Source: Byssovorax sp. (GTDB taxonomy: Bacteria > Myxococcota_A > Polyangia > Polyangiales > Polyangiaceae). From it: DNA of 64,000 nt. The notes below the pieces were generated by a model that had not been told where the DNA came from, did not search any database, and worked only from the letters and a program-made list of their open reading frames with translations. Shown here piece by piece: positions 17,893 to 27,158 of the stretch (position 1 is the first letter of the stretch; every line of letters begins with the position of its first letter). A program made the translations under genes and the position numbers. The stretch covers positions 91,686-155,685 of the forward strand of contig JANYGI010000113.1 of assembly GCA_025362495.1 (NCBI GenBank), in the 5' to 3' direction.

Positions 17893-18528
17893 TCACGGTC
17901 CGGTGCTCGCGCTGCTCGAGCTCGCGCCGCCCGCGCCCGAGCCCGACGACGCGGCGGCCGTGCTCGACGCGGCCGTGCTCGACGCCGCCGTCGCGCCCGA
18001 CGTCGAGCCCGCGCTGGTGCCCGCCATGCCGCCCGCTCCGCCGCCGCCGCTGCTCGCGCTCGACGTCGCGGGATCGCCGCTGGTCGTCGCGGGATCGCCG
18101 CTCGTCGTCATGGTGGTCGCGAAGAAATCGAGCGTCACCGCCGTCTTCCCGGGCTTCGGCGCCACGGTCGTGTCGGTGCGCGTGATGGTCATGCCCTTGC
18201 CGTCGATGACGGTGCCCTCGAGGAACGGCGTCCCGAGGCTCGCCGTGTCGAGGCCCGCGAACGTCACGGTGCCCTTGTCGCAGTCCACGGTCGTGTTCTG
18301 GTGGAGCGTCACGTCGCTGGTCGCGCTGAGTGTGATCACCACGGACGCGATGCCGCGGCTCACGCACTCCATCCCGCTCGCATGCTTGCCGTCGAAGGTC
18401 CACGTCACGACGAGGTCGGTCGGGCCGAGCCCCGACGTCCCGCTCGTGTCGGTCCCCTTCCCGCAATGCGTGGTCGCGGCGACGGTCGCAGCCGCCAGCA
18501 GAAGCACTTGAAGTGTTCGGTTCTTCAT
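17893..18528 (-). CDS. Lipoprotein with Ser/Thr/Gly-rich tail
   Basis: 211 residues from ATG 18528, which has GGGAAAG upstream; a start further out would add a non-signal extension. MKNRTLQVLLLAAATVAATTHC is a lipoprotein signal with Cys at ~22. Residues ~30-125 look like a small beta domain (VTWTFDGKHAS, VTFAGLDTASLG). The last ~80 residues are a low-complexity Ser/Thr/Ala/Gly tail containing two copies of TSGDPAT, encoded by near-identical DNA around 18070-18105. Such tails recur in this window (32.5 kb, 50 kb) and probably act as surface spacers. The function is unknown. Confidence 0.7.
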   Translation of the reverse strand: MKNRTLQVLLLAAATVAATTHCGKGTDTSGTSGLGPTDLVVTWTFDGKHASGMECVSRGIASVVITLSATSDVTLHQNTTVDCDKGTVTFAGLDTASLGTPFLEGTVIDGKGMTITRTDTTVAPKPGKTAVTLDFFATTMTTSGDPATTSGDPATSSASSGGGGAGGMAGTSAGSTSGATAASSTAASSTAAASSGSGAGGASSSSASTGP

Positions 18529-18652
18529 AAGCTTTCCCACGTTACGCGAGGTCGGGGGCGGAAGGGAACGGGGGAGGACGCCCCGGCGAAGACCGCAGGG
18601 AACAAAGCCCTCCCGTTCCGCCTGTGGCACTGTGATCCGCGGAGGAAACGCG

Positions 18653-20199
<1,547 letters not shown>

Positions 20200-20203
<4 letters not shown>

Positions 20204-20226
20204 TCGGCCGCTCCGGCCCCGATCAG
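20200..20226. terminator. Hairpin spanning both stop codons of convergent genes
   Basis: CTGATCGG (20200-20207) pairs with CCGATCAG (20219-20226). Both stop codons, TGA of the Hsp70-like gene and the TCA complement of the toxin remnant, lie inside the stem arms. There is no T-tract. It is a likely bidirectional transcript end. Confidence 0.5.
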
Positions 20227-20565
20227 TGATCGAGCCGGTTGACCCGGAGCATTTGCCCGATCATCGAAGCGACGCTCTGCGGCGCGACATCGATGCGCGC
20301 AGCCTGCCGCGCGAAGTCCGGATCGAACGTGCAGACCACCACGCCTGCGTGCTCCGGCCGCTGTCGGTGAAGGCGCATGAAGTGCTTTCGGTTCAACGTG
20401 AGCAACGGCGCGGCCATCCGCGGTCGCTCGCGCCAGCACAACGTCGTCGGCGAGCGAAACGCCGGCCTCCCCGGTCTCCTGGATCGTGATCACGTCGTGG
20501 CCGGCCGCCCGGAGCCCGTCCACCACGGGTCGCGGAAAGTTCTCGTCGGCGAAGAGGCGCGCCAT
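20223..20565 (-). pseudogene. DUF5615 (PIN-like) toxin gene split by a one-base frameshift
   Basis: Frame 1 from ATG 20565 reads MARLFADENFPRPVVDGLRA then VSLADDVVLARATADGRAV. A different frame then continues LTLNRKHFMRLHRQ, VVVCTFDPDFARQAARID and stops at 20223. Together they give a complete ~113-residue DUF5615 protein, the PIN-like RNase-fold toxin with N-terminal DENF and central LTLNRKHF. The span is 343 bases, one more than a multiple of three. Removing one of two adjacent Ts in the coding strand (about 20404-20405) restores GRAVLTLNRKHF exactly. It may be a true inactivated toxin or a sequencing error. Its start overlaps or abuts the stop of the upstream DUF433 antitoxin gene. Confidence 0.85.
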
Positions 20566-20567
20566 GA

Positions 20568-20906
20568 TCACGCCGCGTCGTCCGCGTCGTTGCCGAGGAT
20601 CTGCTCCTCGATCTCTGCGCGGTGAGCTCGAACATACGCCCAGGCGTTGGCGAGATCCTCCGCGCGCAGGCTCGGGTACGCGCCCAGAATTTCTGCCTCG
20701 CGAAGACCCTCTCGGCGCGCTTTTTCGAGCAACCAAACAGGGATGCGCGTTCGCACGACGACGGCGTCGCCGCCGCACACGCCGGGCACGCCCTCGATGC
20801 CCGGGAACGCGTCGCCCAGATCGCGCGCGATCCACTGGAGGAGCTGCGCTTTTTCCGCGCGACTCAGATGCTGGAGAAGCTTCTCGGCGTCGATGAGTCC
20901 GCTCAT
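20568..20906 (-). CDS. DUF433 antitoxin
   Basis: 112 residues from ATG 20906 (AAGGTGG upstream); an upstream start at 20942 is less likely. The N-terminal ~38 residues are helical. The C-terminal part is the DUF433 domain: GVCGGDAVVVRTRIPVWLL, then LREAEILGAYPSLRAEDLANAWAYV. DUF433 proteins are the usual antitoxin partner of DUF5615 toxins; they neutralise the toxin and often repress the operon. The order antitoxin then toxin with overlapping stop/start (GTGATCATG) is typical. Because the toxin is frameshifted here, this gene may be a residual antitoxin. Confidence 0.85.
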   Translation of the reverse strand: MSGLIDAEKLLQHLSRAEKAQLLQWIARDLGDAFPGIEGVPGVCGGDAVVVRTRIPVWLLEKARREGLREAEILGAYPSLRAEDLANAWAYVRAHRAEIEEQILGNDADDAA

Positions 20907-21097
20907 GGTCACCACCTTATCTTCGTCGAGCACTTCAGGCACGCGCGGCGTCGTCGGCCAGGCAGACGCAACCGCGACCAGGGCGGGACGGGCGGATCGC
21001 CGTGGGTGCGTGCGCAGGCGGCGGCGTCGTTCCTCGCCTATCTTTCATTCTCCACGCTGCGATCTGCGCCGCGCTGAGGCATGGGTGTCCGGCGCGC

Positions 21098-22723
21098 TCA
21101 GCGCAGCAGCGTGAGCAGGAGCTGGGCGATCACGATCTTGGCGATGGTCGCGAGCGGGAACACCGTCGAGTAACCGAGGTTGGGCTGGTCGCTCTCGGTC
21201 TGCTCCACGGCGAACGCCAGCGCCGCAGGCTGGGTGTGCACTCCGGCGATGACGCCCACCAGCACGTCTCTCGGGATGTGGAGGAAGCGGTGGCCGATCC
21301 AGAGGCCGCCGAGCGCGGTGGAGCAGGTGATCGCGGCGCCCGCGGCGAAGATGGCGAGCCCGCCGCCCTGCGCGAACGTGGTCGCGAAGGCGTAGCCCGA
21401 GCGCGTCCCGACGCTCGCGAGGAAGAGCACCAGTCCGAGCTGGCGCAGGGTCAAGTTGGCGCTGAAGGGCAGAGTCCAGACCAGGGGGCCCGTGCGCCCG
21501 ACGCGGCCGAGCAAGAGGCCAACGATCAGCGGCCCTCCAGCGGCGCCGAGCTTGAACGACGCGCCCGCCGGGAGCGGGATTGGCACCATGCCGAGGGCGA
21601 GCCCGAGGGCGATACCGAGGCTGAAGGTGACCACGTCGACCTCGGCGAGGGCCTTGTACGAGTCGCCGAAGAAGCGGCTCACTTCATCCATGCGCGCCCG
21701 CGGGCCGACCACGCGGATGCGGTCGCCGAGCTCGAGCACGGTGTCGTCGTCGGGCAGGAGATCGACGTCGCCGCGGCGGATCCGCGTCACGGTGGCCCCG
21801 AAGCGCGCGGGTAACGCGAGCTCCCGCAGCAGCCCCCCCGCGAGGCTCGGCTTCGAGACGAAGATCCGGCGGAAATCGAGCATGCGGCGATCGAGATCCA
21901 GGTGCTCTTCGCAGGCCTCGCCGAGCAGCAGAGTGGCAGCGCGGACGCTGGCCTCGTCGCCGACGACCACCACGAAATCGCCCGCCTCGAAGTGGGTCGC
22001 TCCGGTGACGACCGACACCACGTCGCCGCGCTTCATCCGGCCGAACAGCGCGCGCAGGCCGTGCGCGTGGCAGAGCGCGAGCGCCGGTGTGGCCATGGCC
22101 GCAGCGCAGGTGACGCGCACCGTCTGATTGACCAGCTCTCCTGCCGTGGCGCCCGCGCTCTTCGAGGGCGGCACGCTGCCGCGCGTCCAGAACCGTCGCA
22201 TCAACCAGATCGCGACGAGGACGCCGACCACGCCCGCAGGGTAGGTGACGGAATAGGCCACCACCGGTCGCGCCAGCAGCGCTTCTTGCCCCGGCGCGGT
22301 CTCGCGCAGCGTCTGGACCACGCCGGCGAGGGCAGGCGTGTTGGTGAGCGAGCCGGCGAAGGTGCCGGCCACGAGGGGCCCGTCGAGGTGGAGCGCCCAG
22401 TGGAGCGAGGCGGAGAGGGCGGCGGCGACCAGGACCAGGCCGAGCGCCAGGCCATTCTCGGTGAGCCCGCGCCGACGAAACGAGGCGAAGAAGCCCGGCC
22501 CCCCGGCGATCCCGATTGTGTAGACGAAGAGCACGAGACCGAACGAGCCGACGAGCTCCGGGAGCTTTAGATCGGGATCGCGCGAGCTCACGGCGAGGCC
22601 GACGAAGAGGACGGCGGCGACGCCGAGGCCGAACCCCGCGACGCGGATCCTGCCGATCAAGTAGCCGAGAGCGGCGACGAGAAAAAGCAGGAGGAGGGGG
22701 TTTTCTTTGAGAAGTGCAATCAT
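21098..22723 (-). CDS. AspT/YidE/YbjL-type anion transporter with TrkA_C domains
   Basis: 541 residues from ATG 22723; a TTG five codons earlier is possible. The layout is the AspT/YidE duplication: five or six N-terminal helices (PLLLLFLVAALGYLIGRIRV, VLFVYTIGIAGGPGFFASF, AGSLTNTPALAGV), then two cytosolic TrkA_C-like regulatory domains (~200-370), then a second helical half. GSLTNTPALA and AGVHTQPAALAFA are the paired substrate-site motifs of this family. Relatives exchange aspartate/alanine or export dicarboxylates. The substrate here is not predictable. It stands alone on the minus strand with no operon partner. Confidence 0.88.
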   Translation of the reverse strand: MIALLKENPLLLLFLVAALGYLIGRIRVAGFGLGVAAVLFVGLAVSSRDPDLKLPELVGSFGLVLFVYTIGIAGGPGFFASFRRRGLTENGLALGLVLVAAALSASLHWALHLDGPLVAGTFAGSLTNTPALAGVVQTLRETAPGQEALLARPVVAYSVTYPAGVVGVLVAIWLMRRFWTRGSVPPSKSAGATAGELVNQTVRVTCAAAMATPALALCHAHGLRALFGRMKRGDVVSVVTGATHFEAGDFVVVVGDEASVRAATLLLGEACEEHLDLDRRMLDFRRIFVSKPSLAGGLLRELALPARFGATVTRIRRGDVDLLPDDDTVLELGDRIRVVGPRARMDEVSRFFGDSYKALAEVDVVTFSLGIALGLALGMVPIPLPAGASFKLGAAGGPLIVGLLLGRVGRTGPLVWTLPFSANLTLRQLGLVLFLASVGTRSGYAFATTFAQGGGLAIFAAGAAITCSTALGGLWIGHRFLHIPRDVLVGVIAGVHTQPAALAFAVEQTESDQPNLGYSTVFPLATIAKIVIAQLLLTLLR

Positions 22724-22737
22724 CGGGGCTGTGTGCA

Positions 22738-22923
22738 ATGACCCTCTGCGTGGGCGGGCTCTTCGCGGCGTCGGGCGCGGCGATCTTCGGCTTGGGCGCG
22801 TGGCTCGCTCTTAACAGAAAGATCAGCGCGGGCGCGCTCACCATCTTCCTGGCCTACCTCGGCATGCTCTACGAGCCGCTGTGCAGGCTCAGCGGGGCCT
22901 CGTCGAGCGTGCAGTCCGGCGCG
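22738..22923 (+). pseudogene. Remnant of an ABC-transporter transmembrane domain
   Basis: An in-frame stretch of about 62 residues reads GAWLALNRKISAGALTIFLA, then YLGMLYEPLCRLSGASSSVQ. This is the last TM hairpin of an MsbA/ABC_membrane domain (compare xLxxGxLTVFLAYLxxLYxPLxxLS). There is no upstream TM part, no nucleotide-binding domain and no start context. It is wedged exactly between the AspT gene start and the end of the next minus-strand gene, so it is an orphan fragment left by deletion or rearrangement. Confidence 0.7.
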
Positions 22924-22927
22924 ACGC

Positions 22928-23239
22928 TCACTTCTTCGGCAAGCAGGCATCCATCTCGGCGCCGGTCTTCGCGTCCATCCCGCACTTCACCTGCGCCACC
23001 GTCATCTTGCCGGTGCAGGCCTCGATCTCTTTGTCGCGGAGCTTGTCCATGATCGGCTTCATCAGCGCGGCGCTCGACGGATCCTGGTTGCGGTTCACCA
23101 CCGCGATCATGTGATCGCCGAGCTTCTCGCACTCGTCCTTCCCGGCCTTGGGCGCGCAGGCGACGAGCGAGGCGCCGAGGGCGATCCCGACGAGAGCGAG
23201 AGCGAGCGGCAGACGACGAGCGGTGGTGGCAGCGAACAT
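22928..23239 (-). CDS. Small Cys-containing lipoprotein
   Basis: 103 residues from ATG 23239, preceded by GAGGA. The signal LPLALALVGIALGASLVAC ends in a lipobox Cys (~28). The mature part is helical and has four further Cys (DECEKLGDH, IEACTGKMT, VKCGMDAK, MDACLPKK), consistent with two disulfides. It is exported and lipid-anchored. No known family was recognised. The flanking DNA holds a transporter remnant, and the gene itself looks intact. Confidence 0.72.
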   Translation of the reverse strand: MFAATTARRLPLALALVGIALGASLVACAPKAGKDECEKLGDHMIAVVNRNQDPSSAALMKPIMDKLRDKEIEACTGKMTVAQVKCGMDAKTGAEMDACLPKK

Positions 23240-23437
23240 GGGTGTCCTCGAGCGTTCGTGGTGGGATCGTGGCGCGCGGCTCCGGGCCGCGCGGCGGGAA
23301 CCTACCCCGGACGCCGCGCGAGCCGGTCGACAAATCGCAGCTCGGGGCGAGCGCCCCGCGCGCCGTTGCGTCGATCGCCGATCGCAGGCATTCTCGCGCG
23401 CGATCACCGCGGCGTACGGTGTTCAGGGGGTCGCACG

Positions 23438-23956
23438 ATGAAGGTCCTGTTTCTCGACTTCGACGGCGTGCTCAACAGCGACGCGCTGTTCCGGGCCAAC
23501 GGCAATCGCTACCTCGCCGACATGCTCGACGTCGCCGCCGTCGCCCGCGTCAACGCGATCCTCGCGCGCACCGGCGCTCGGGTCGTGGTGTCGTCGACGT
23601 GGCGCCTCGGCCACTCGCTCGAGCAGCTCCGCGAGGTCCTCGCGCGCCACGGCTTCGCGGGGGAGATCTTGGGCGTGACGCCGGTGCTTCGCGACGTCGA
23701 CGAGGACGGGATCGCCGTGACGCGCGACGCGCCGCGAGGCCTGGAAATCCAAGCCTGGATCGACGACCAGCCCGAGGCACCGGAGTCGTTCGTGATCCTC
23801 GACGACGACGCCGACATGGTGCACCTCGCGCCGCGGCTGGTGCGCACGCGGTTCGCCGTCGGCCTCGACGACGACGGCGTCGAGGCCGCGGTCGCGCTGC
23901 TCGGCGCGCATGACGTTGACCCGACCAGGGATGCCTCCCGCGCGCAGCCGGGCTAG
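23438..23956 (+). CDS. HAD-like phosphatase-domain protein (Swiss-Army-Knife RNA-repair type)
   Basis: 172 residues from ATG 23438, with AGGGGG seven bases upstream. Motif I is complete, MKVLFLDFDGVLNSD with both nucleophile Asps. Motif II is VVSSTWRLG, and motif IV is FVILDDDADM. The pattern LFLDFDGVLN...VVSSTWR...LDDD is that of the compact HAD_2/SAK group. A phosphatase or polynucleotide-end-processing activity is likely, with unknown substrate. It is a lone gene. Confidence 0.82.
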   Translation: MKVLFLDFDGVLNSDALFRANGNRYLADMLDVAAVARVNAILARTGARVVVSSTWRLGHSLEQLREVLARHGFAGEILGVTPVLRDVDEDGIAVTRDAPRGLEIQAWIDDQPEAPESFVILDDDADMVHLAPRLVRTRFAVGLDDDGVEAAVALLGAHDVDPTRDASRAQPG

Positions 23957-24027
23957 TCCGGCCGGATGGCGGACTACCTGGTGGGCGCGCGCCGCGTCTG
24001 CGTCTCCGGCCGCGAGACGTCGGCGCC

Positions 24028-24231
24028 GTGAAGCTCTCGCTCGAGCTCGGCGCGCGCGTGCGAACCCCGGGCGAGGCCGCGACGTGGCTCACGCCGCCGC
24101 CGCGGGGGAATCGCTTTCAACGCATCCTGCCGGCGGGGACGCGCGCGCGATTGTCGGGCGGCGATCCCGGCGAGGCGCTGCGCGGCACGCCGCGCTCGCC
24201 GCTGATTGCCGTGTTTGGAGAGGGGAAGTGA
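24028..24231 (+). CDS. Possible small protein (weak)
   Basis: A GTG-started frame of 67 residues (KLSLELGARVRTPGEAATWL, then RILPAGTRARLSG). Its start overlaps the stop of an even shorter frame (23966-24031, MADYLVGARRVCVSG). There is no clear ribosome site. The composition is only mildly protein-like, and an inverted repeat (CGCGAGG 24237-24243 with CCTCGCG 24252-24258) follows the stop. It could be a remnant. The region 23957-24341 otherwise shows nothing. Confidence 0.25.
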   Translation: MKLSLELGARVRTPGEAATWLTPPPRGNRFQRILPAGTRARLSGGDPGEALRGTPRSPLIAVFGEGK

Positions 24232-24341
24232 AGCGACGCGAGGTCATCAATCCTCGCGCTCGGGTGATGCGCGCGTGAGCAGAGACGAGACCGCCTCGCC
24301 GCTGGATGGCCCTCGCGCGCCGGATCGACTAGCGTGAAGGG

Positions 24342-24566
24342 ATGGATTCAGGGCGCCACCAGCGTATCGCCGAGCGCTTTCAGCTCGCGCTGGCACTCGA
24401 CGACTTCAGCGAGCGGATGCTCCGCCAGAAGCTGCGCCGGAAGCACCCCGAGGCACCCGCGGCCGAGATCGACGCCATGATCGGAGCGTGGCGTCTCAGG
24501 CGTCCCGGCGCCGAGCAGGGTGACGGCGAGGGAACGCCCATTGCCTGGCCTCCGCGCCGCGGATGA
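24342..24566 (+). CDS. Small partner protein of nucleotidyltransferase module
   Basis: 74 residues, helical and highly charged: RIAERFQLALALDDFSERML then RQKLRRKHPEAPAAEIDAMI and WRLRRPGAEQGDGEG. This RRxHP...W...RPGA...GD signature recurs in small proteins encoded just before MNT-type nucleotidyltransferases in actinobacteria and myxobacteria (from memory, not searched). Its stop overlaps the start of the next gene (ATGA), so the two are coupled. A role as partner or antidote is plausible; the family has no settled function. Confidence 0.65.
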   Translation: MDSGRHQRIAERFQLALALDDFSERMLRQKLRRKHPEAPAAEIDAMIGAWRLRRPGAEQGDGEGTPIAWPPRRG

Positions 24567-25165
24567 ACCCGCTCGAGGCGGCGCTGCGGCGCGTTTCGGA
24601 CGATCTCACCGACGCCAATCGACAGTGGGCCGTCATCGGCGGCCTCGCGGTGAGCGCGCGAGCAGAGCCGCGCACGACGCGCGACGTCGATCTCGTCGTC
24701 GCGGTCGCGGATGATGCCGACGCCGAAGCGGTCGTGTTCGATCTGCAATCACGCGGTTACAGGGTGCTCCTCGCGCTGGAGCAGGTCGCCGTGGGGCGGC
24801 TGTCCACGGTCAGACTATCCGCGCCGGGAACGGGGCCGCACGGGGTGGTCGTGGATCTCCTGTTTGCGTCGTCAGGCATCGAGGCGGAGATCGTCGCCGC
24901 CGCGGAGCTGATCGAGATCGTCCCCGGTCTCGGTGTACCGATCGCTCGGATCGGGCACCTGCTGGCGCTCAAGATCCTTGCCCGGGACGATCGCCGACGC
25001 CCGCAAGACCGGGACGACATCCGCGCGCTGCTGGTCGAAGCGAGCCCCGCCGACGTGGACGAGGCGCGCCAGGCGCTCGCGTTGATCGAGCAGCGGGGAT
25101 ATCAGCGCGAGAGGCGACTCGTGGACCAGCTCGAGCAAATCCTTCGCGACGGCGATTCCGCGTGA
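24563..25165 (+). CDS. MNT/AbiEii-like nucleotidyltransferase
   Basis: 200 residues. The N-terminal part has the minimal nucleotidyltransferase signature WAVIGGLAVSARAEPRTTRDVDLVV: the GG pair at 26-27 and the metal-binding DVD at 41-43. VVVDLLFASSG could supply the third acidic residue. A helical C terminus has HLLALKILARDDRRRPQDRDD as in AbiEii/DUF6036-type proteins. Such enzymes transfer NMP to RNA or protein and often act as toxin or antitoxin halves of defence modules. It is coupled by ATGA to the 74-residue gene. No HEPN partner is present. Confidence 0.75.
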   Translation: MNPLEAALRRVSDDLTDANRQWAVIGGLAVSARAEPRTTRDVDLVVAVADDADAEAVVFDLQSRGYRVLLALEQVAVGRLSTVRLSAPGTGPHGVVVDLLFASSGIEAEIVAAAELIEIVPGLGVPIARIGHLLALKILARDDRRRPQDRDDIRALLVEASPADVDEARQALALIEQRGYQRERRLVDQLEQILRDGDSA

Positions 25166-25326
25166 GGGTGCGGAGACGAGGTGATCGCGGCTCTATCGGG
25201 TAACGATTCGAGCAGCGGCTCGGACCCCGATCCGGGATCGTGCCCGATCCTGTGGCGCAAGCGGGGACGTCACTCCTCGTCGCTCTTTCATGCTCTCCAT
25301 GCTGCGACTCGCGAAGGAGCGGACCG

Positions 25327-25557
25327 CCCGCACCCGCATGGGCGAGCACATCGTGGTGGCCCGCACCCGCATGGGCGAGCACGTCGTGGTGGCCCGCACC
25401 CGCATGGGCGAGCACGTCGTGGTGGCCCGCACCCGCATGGGCGAGCGCCTCGTGGCTGCCTGCACCCGTATGGGCGAGCGCCTCGTGGCCGCCCGCACCC
25501 GCATGGGAAACCACCTCGCGGCCGCCCGCACTTGCATGGGCAATCGCCGCGAGGTGC
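25327..25557. repeat. 33-bp minisatellite, seven tandem copies
   Basis: Seven contiguous 33-base units start with CCCGCACCCGCATGGG. Units 1-3 are nearly identical, and copies 4-7 diverge progressively toward the right. The unit is a multiple of three, so every frame stays open; one plus-strand frame reads RTRMGEHVVVA repeatedly. No ribosome site or plausible gene supports translation. It fills the gap (25166-25565) between the convergent nucleotidyltransferase gene and a hypothetical gene, where nothing else is seen. Confidence 0.9.
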
Positions 25558-25565
25558 GCTGTGCG

Positions 25566-26345
25566 TCAGGGACCGGTCTTCTTTGCGGCCGCGTCCGCCT
25601 CGGCCTTGGCCTTGGCCGCTGCCGTGGCCTTCGCCCTGGCCGCCGCGCGCTTGCGCTCCTTTGCCTGGTCAGCGCGGTACTCGGCGAGCTGGCTCTCGTA
25701 GCTGCCGAGGAGCGTCTTCTGCTTCGCCGGATCGGCGCGGTAGGCCGACGACACGTCGATCGCGAGCTGCACATAGAGATCGTGCCACACGTCGCTCGGA
25801 TCGCGTGGCTCGTCCCCGGACTCGGCGATCTCCCCGGCGAGGCCCAGCTTCTTCGCATAGAGAGTGGCGTGCGCGACGAAGTGGTCGACGAGCGGCGCGA
25901 GGCCGAGCGTCTTCATCGCGGCGTTGATCGCGGGGCCCTGATCGGGATCCGTCAGCGTCTTGCGCATCGAGAGCATCGCCGAGCTCTGGACACCCACGGA
26001 GTCGTGGATGAAGCCAATGCCGCTCGGGAACCAGGCGCCGTCGAGCAGCACGGCCGCGTCGAGCATCGCCTGCTGCGCGGGGGCGAGCGGGATGACCGAG
26101 GCGACAAGGCCCTTCTGGACCGCCTGCTCGATACGGTAGATGGCGCTGACGACGCTGTCGGTCGCGACATCGATGGTGAATATCGGGACGTCGTTCGACG
26201 CGCCGAGCGCGCGAGTGGCCTCGATGACGGCGTGGGCGCCGTGAATGACCTCGGAAGTGTACTTGGGCTTCGACTTGAAATGCTCTTCGAGGGCGCTGCC
26301 AACGTTGCGCTGGCGCTCCTCGGGGAGACGAGGAAGAGTGAACAT
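25566..26345 (-). CDS. Hypothetical protein with Lys/Ala-rich C-terminal helix
   Basis: 259 residues from ATG 26345, with GGAGGT upstream. A soluble helical body (SEVIHGAHAVIEATRALGAS, then LDAAVLLDGAWFPSGIGFIH) is followed by a ~45-residue charged helix of Lys/Ala repeats (AKERKRAAARAKATAAAKAK) that could form a coiled coil or bind nucleic acid. There is no signal peptide or TM. It is not a recognised family. The minisatellite begins nine bases past its stop. Confidence 0.7.
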   Translation of the reverse strand: MFTLPRLPEERQRNVGSALEEHFKSKPKYTSEVIHGAHAVIEATRALGASNDVPIFTIDVATDSVVSAIYRIEQAVQKGLVASVIPLAPAQQAMLDAAVLLDGAWFPSGIGFIHDSVGVQSSAMLSMRKTLTDPDQGPAINAAMKTLGLAPLVDHFVAHATLYAKKLGLAGEIAESGDEPRDPSDVWHDLYVQLAIDVSSAYRADPAKQKTLLGSYESQLAEYRADQAKERKRAAARAKATAAAKAKAEADAAAKKTGP

Positions 26346-26493
26346 GGATTACCTCCAGCGGTGAATGGAGCGGGTGCTGGGGGCCATGTCAAGAGCCGCG
26401 AGGGACTTCGACGCACGCCGGGGCGACGATTGGCGCTGGGGCGGCGCGGCGGACACATCGAGCGCGATCCGAGCTGGAGCGGGCGAGGTTCGC

Positions 26494-26954
26494 TCAGCCC
26501 ATGAGCCGGGCTCCAGCGTTCCGCGCCACCTCGTCGCGCGGCCGATCCCGGTGCTCCGCGATCGCGCCGAGGATCGGGGCGCCGTCCGCCTCCGCCATCC
26601 CGCGCATCCGCTTCACGTTCAGACCCACAAAATGCGCCCCGCAGGCGCCGAGTCGCGGCCGGTGCGGGGGAAACGGCGAGCAAATTTCCAGCCGACGCCC
26701 TCGGCGAGCGCCTCGTCGAGGTGCGGTGTCACCACCGGCGCGAGCGATCGAGTGACGTCGAGCAGGCCAGTGCGCTCGGGGATCTCGCCGAGGCGCAGCC
26801 GGACGACGTCGAGAGGTACGGTGTTGGCGCAAACGACGTAGGCGGCGTCGGCGCCGAAGATGCGGAAAGCCCCGAGGATCGAGAGGCGGAGCGCCTCGAA
26901 CCCGCGATCGCTCACGTCTCCGATGGTCCAGCGGACTCCGATGCGACGCTGCAT
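26494..26954 (-). pseudogene. Internally deleted, frameshifted gene (glycosyltransferase-like family)
   Basis: From ATG 26954 (GAGAGGGG before it) the frame reads MQRRIGVRWTIGDVSDRGFE, then LRLSILGAFRIFGADAAYVV and AEGVGWKFA. A second frame then continues EICSPFPPHRPRLGACGAHF and VGLNVKRM, and stops at 26494. Both halves match my recollection of the two ends of one larger family of sugar-transferase-like proteins, whose ~100-residue middle is missing here. The junction lies on the shared string GGAAATTTGC (rc of about 26680-26690), read WKFA in one frame and EIC in the other. This points to a deletion at microhomology. Confidence 0.65.
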
Positions 26955-27158
26955 AGCCCCTCTCACGGCGCGCCCGATCGAGGTGAAGGCGCATCGAGGC
27001 TCCAGGCTCGGTGCGCGGCACGTCAATGGCCGAGCCGTCGCGCCCCTGCGCGGGTAAGCGCGCGCCCGCGGCCCGTCGGGTGCTCACCGATGGTCCACCG
27101 CCGCGCGCGGCGCCACTCTTCACGACGTGCGCGGCGCGAGATCGAGATCCACATCGCG

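Noticed and set aside
15674..18511. Very long plus-strand frame (945 codons) opposite the pseudo-NtrC gene
   Set aside because: Composition of Arg/Glu/His/Ala with no hydrophobic core. The opposite strand has TM helices and a clear AAA+ part.
18621..18652. Sigma-54 promoter (TGGCAC at about 18625)
   Set aside because: There is no TTGC element at the proper spacing, and it lies right before the start codon.
24969..25514. Minus-strand frame with GAGHHDVLAHA repeats
   Set aside because: Only the repeat part is ordered; the rest is Arg/Pro-rich antisense of the nucleotidyltransferase gene.
25327..25557. Possible CRISPR array
   Set aside because: Units are contiguous with no spacers, and they diverge gradually; this is a minisatellite.
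25290..26504. Open frame that runs through the minisatellite into the opposite gene
   Set aside because: The repeats keep all frames open. After them the frame is antisense to a minus-strand gene with a good ribosome site and composition.
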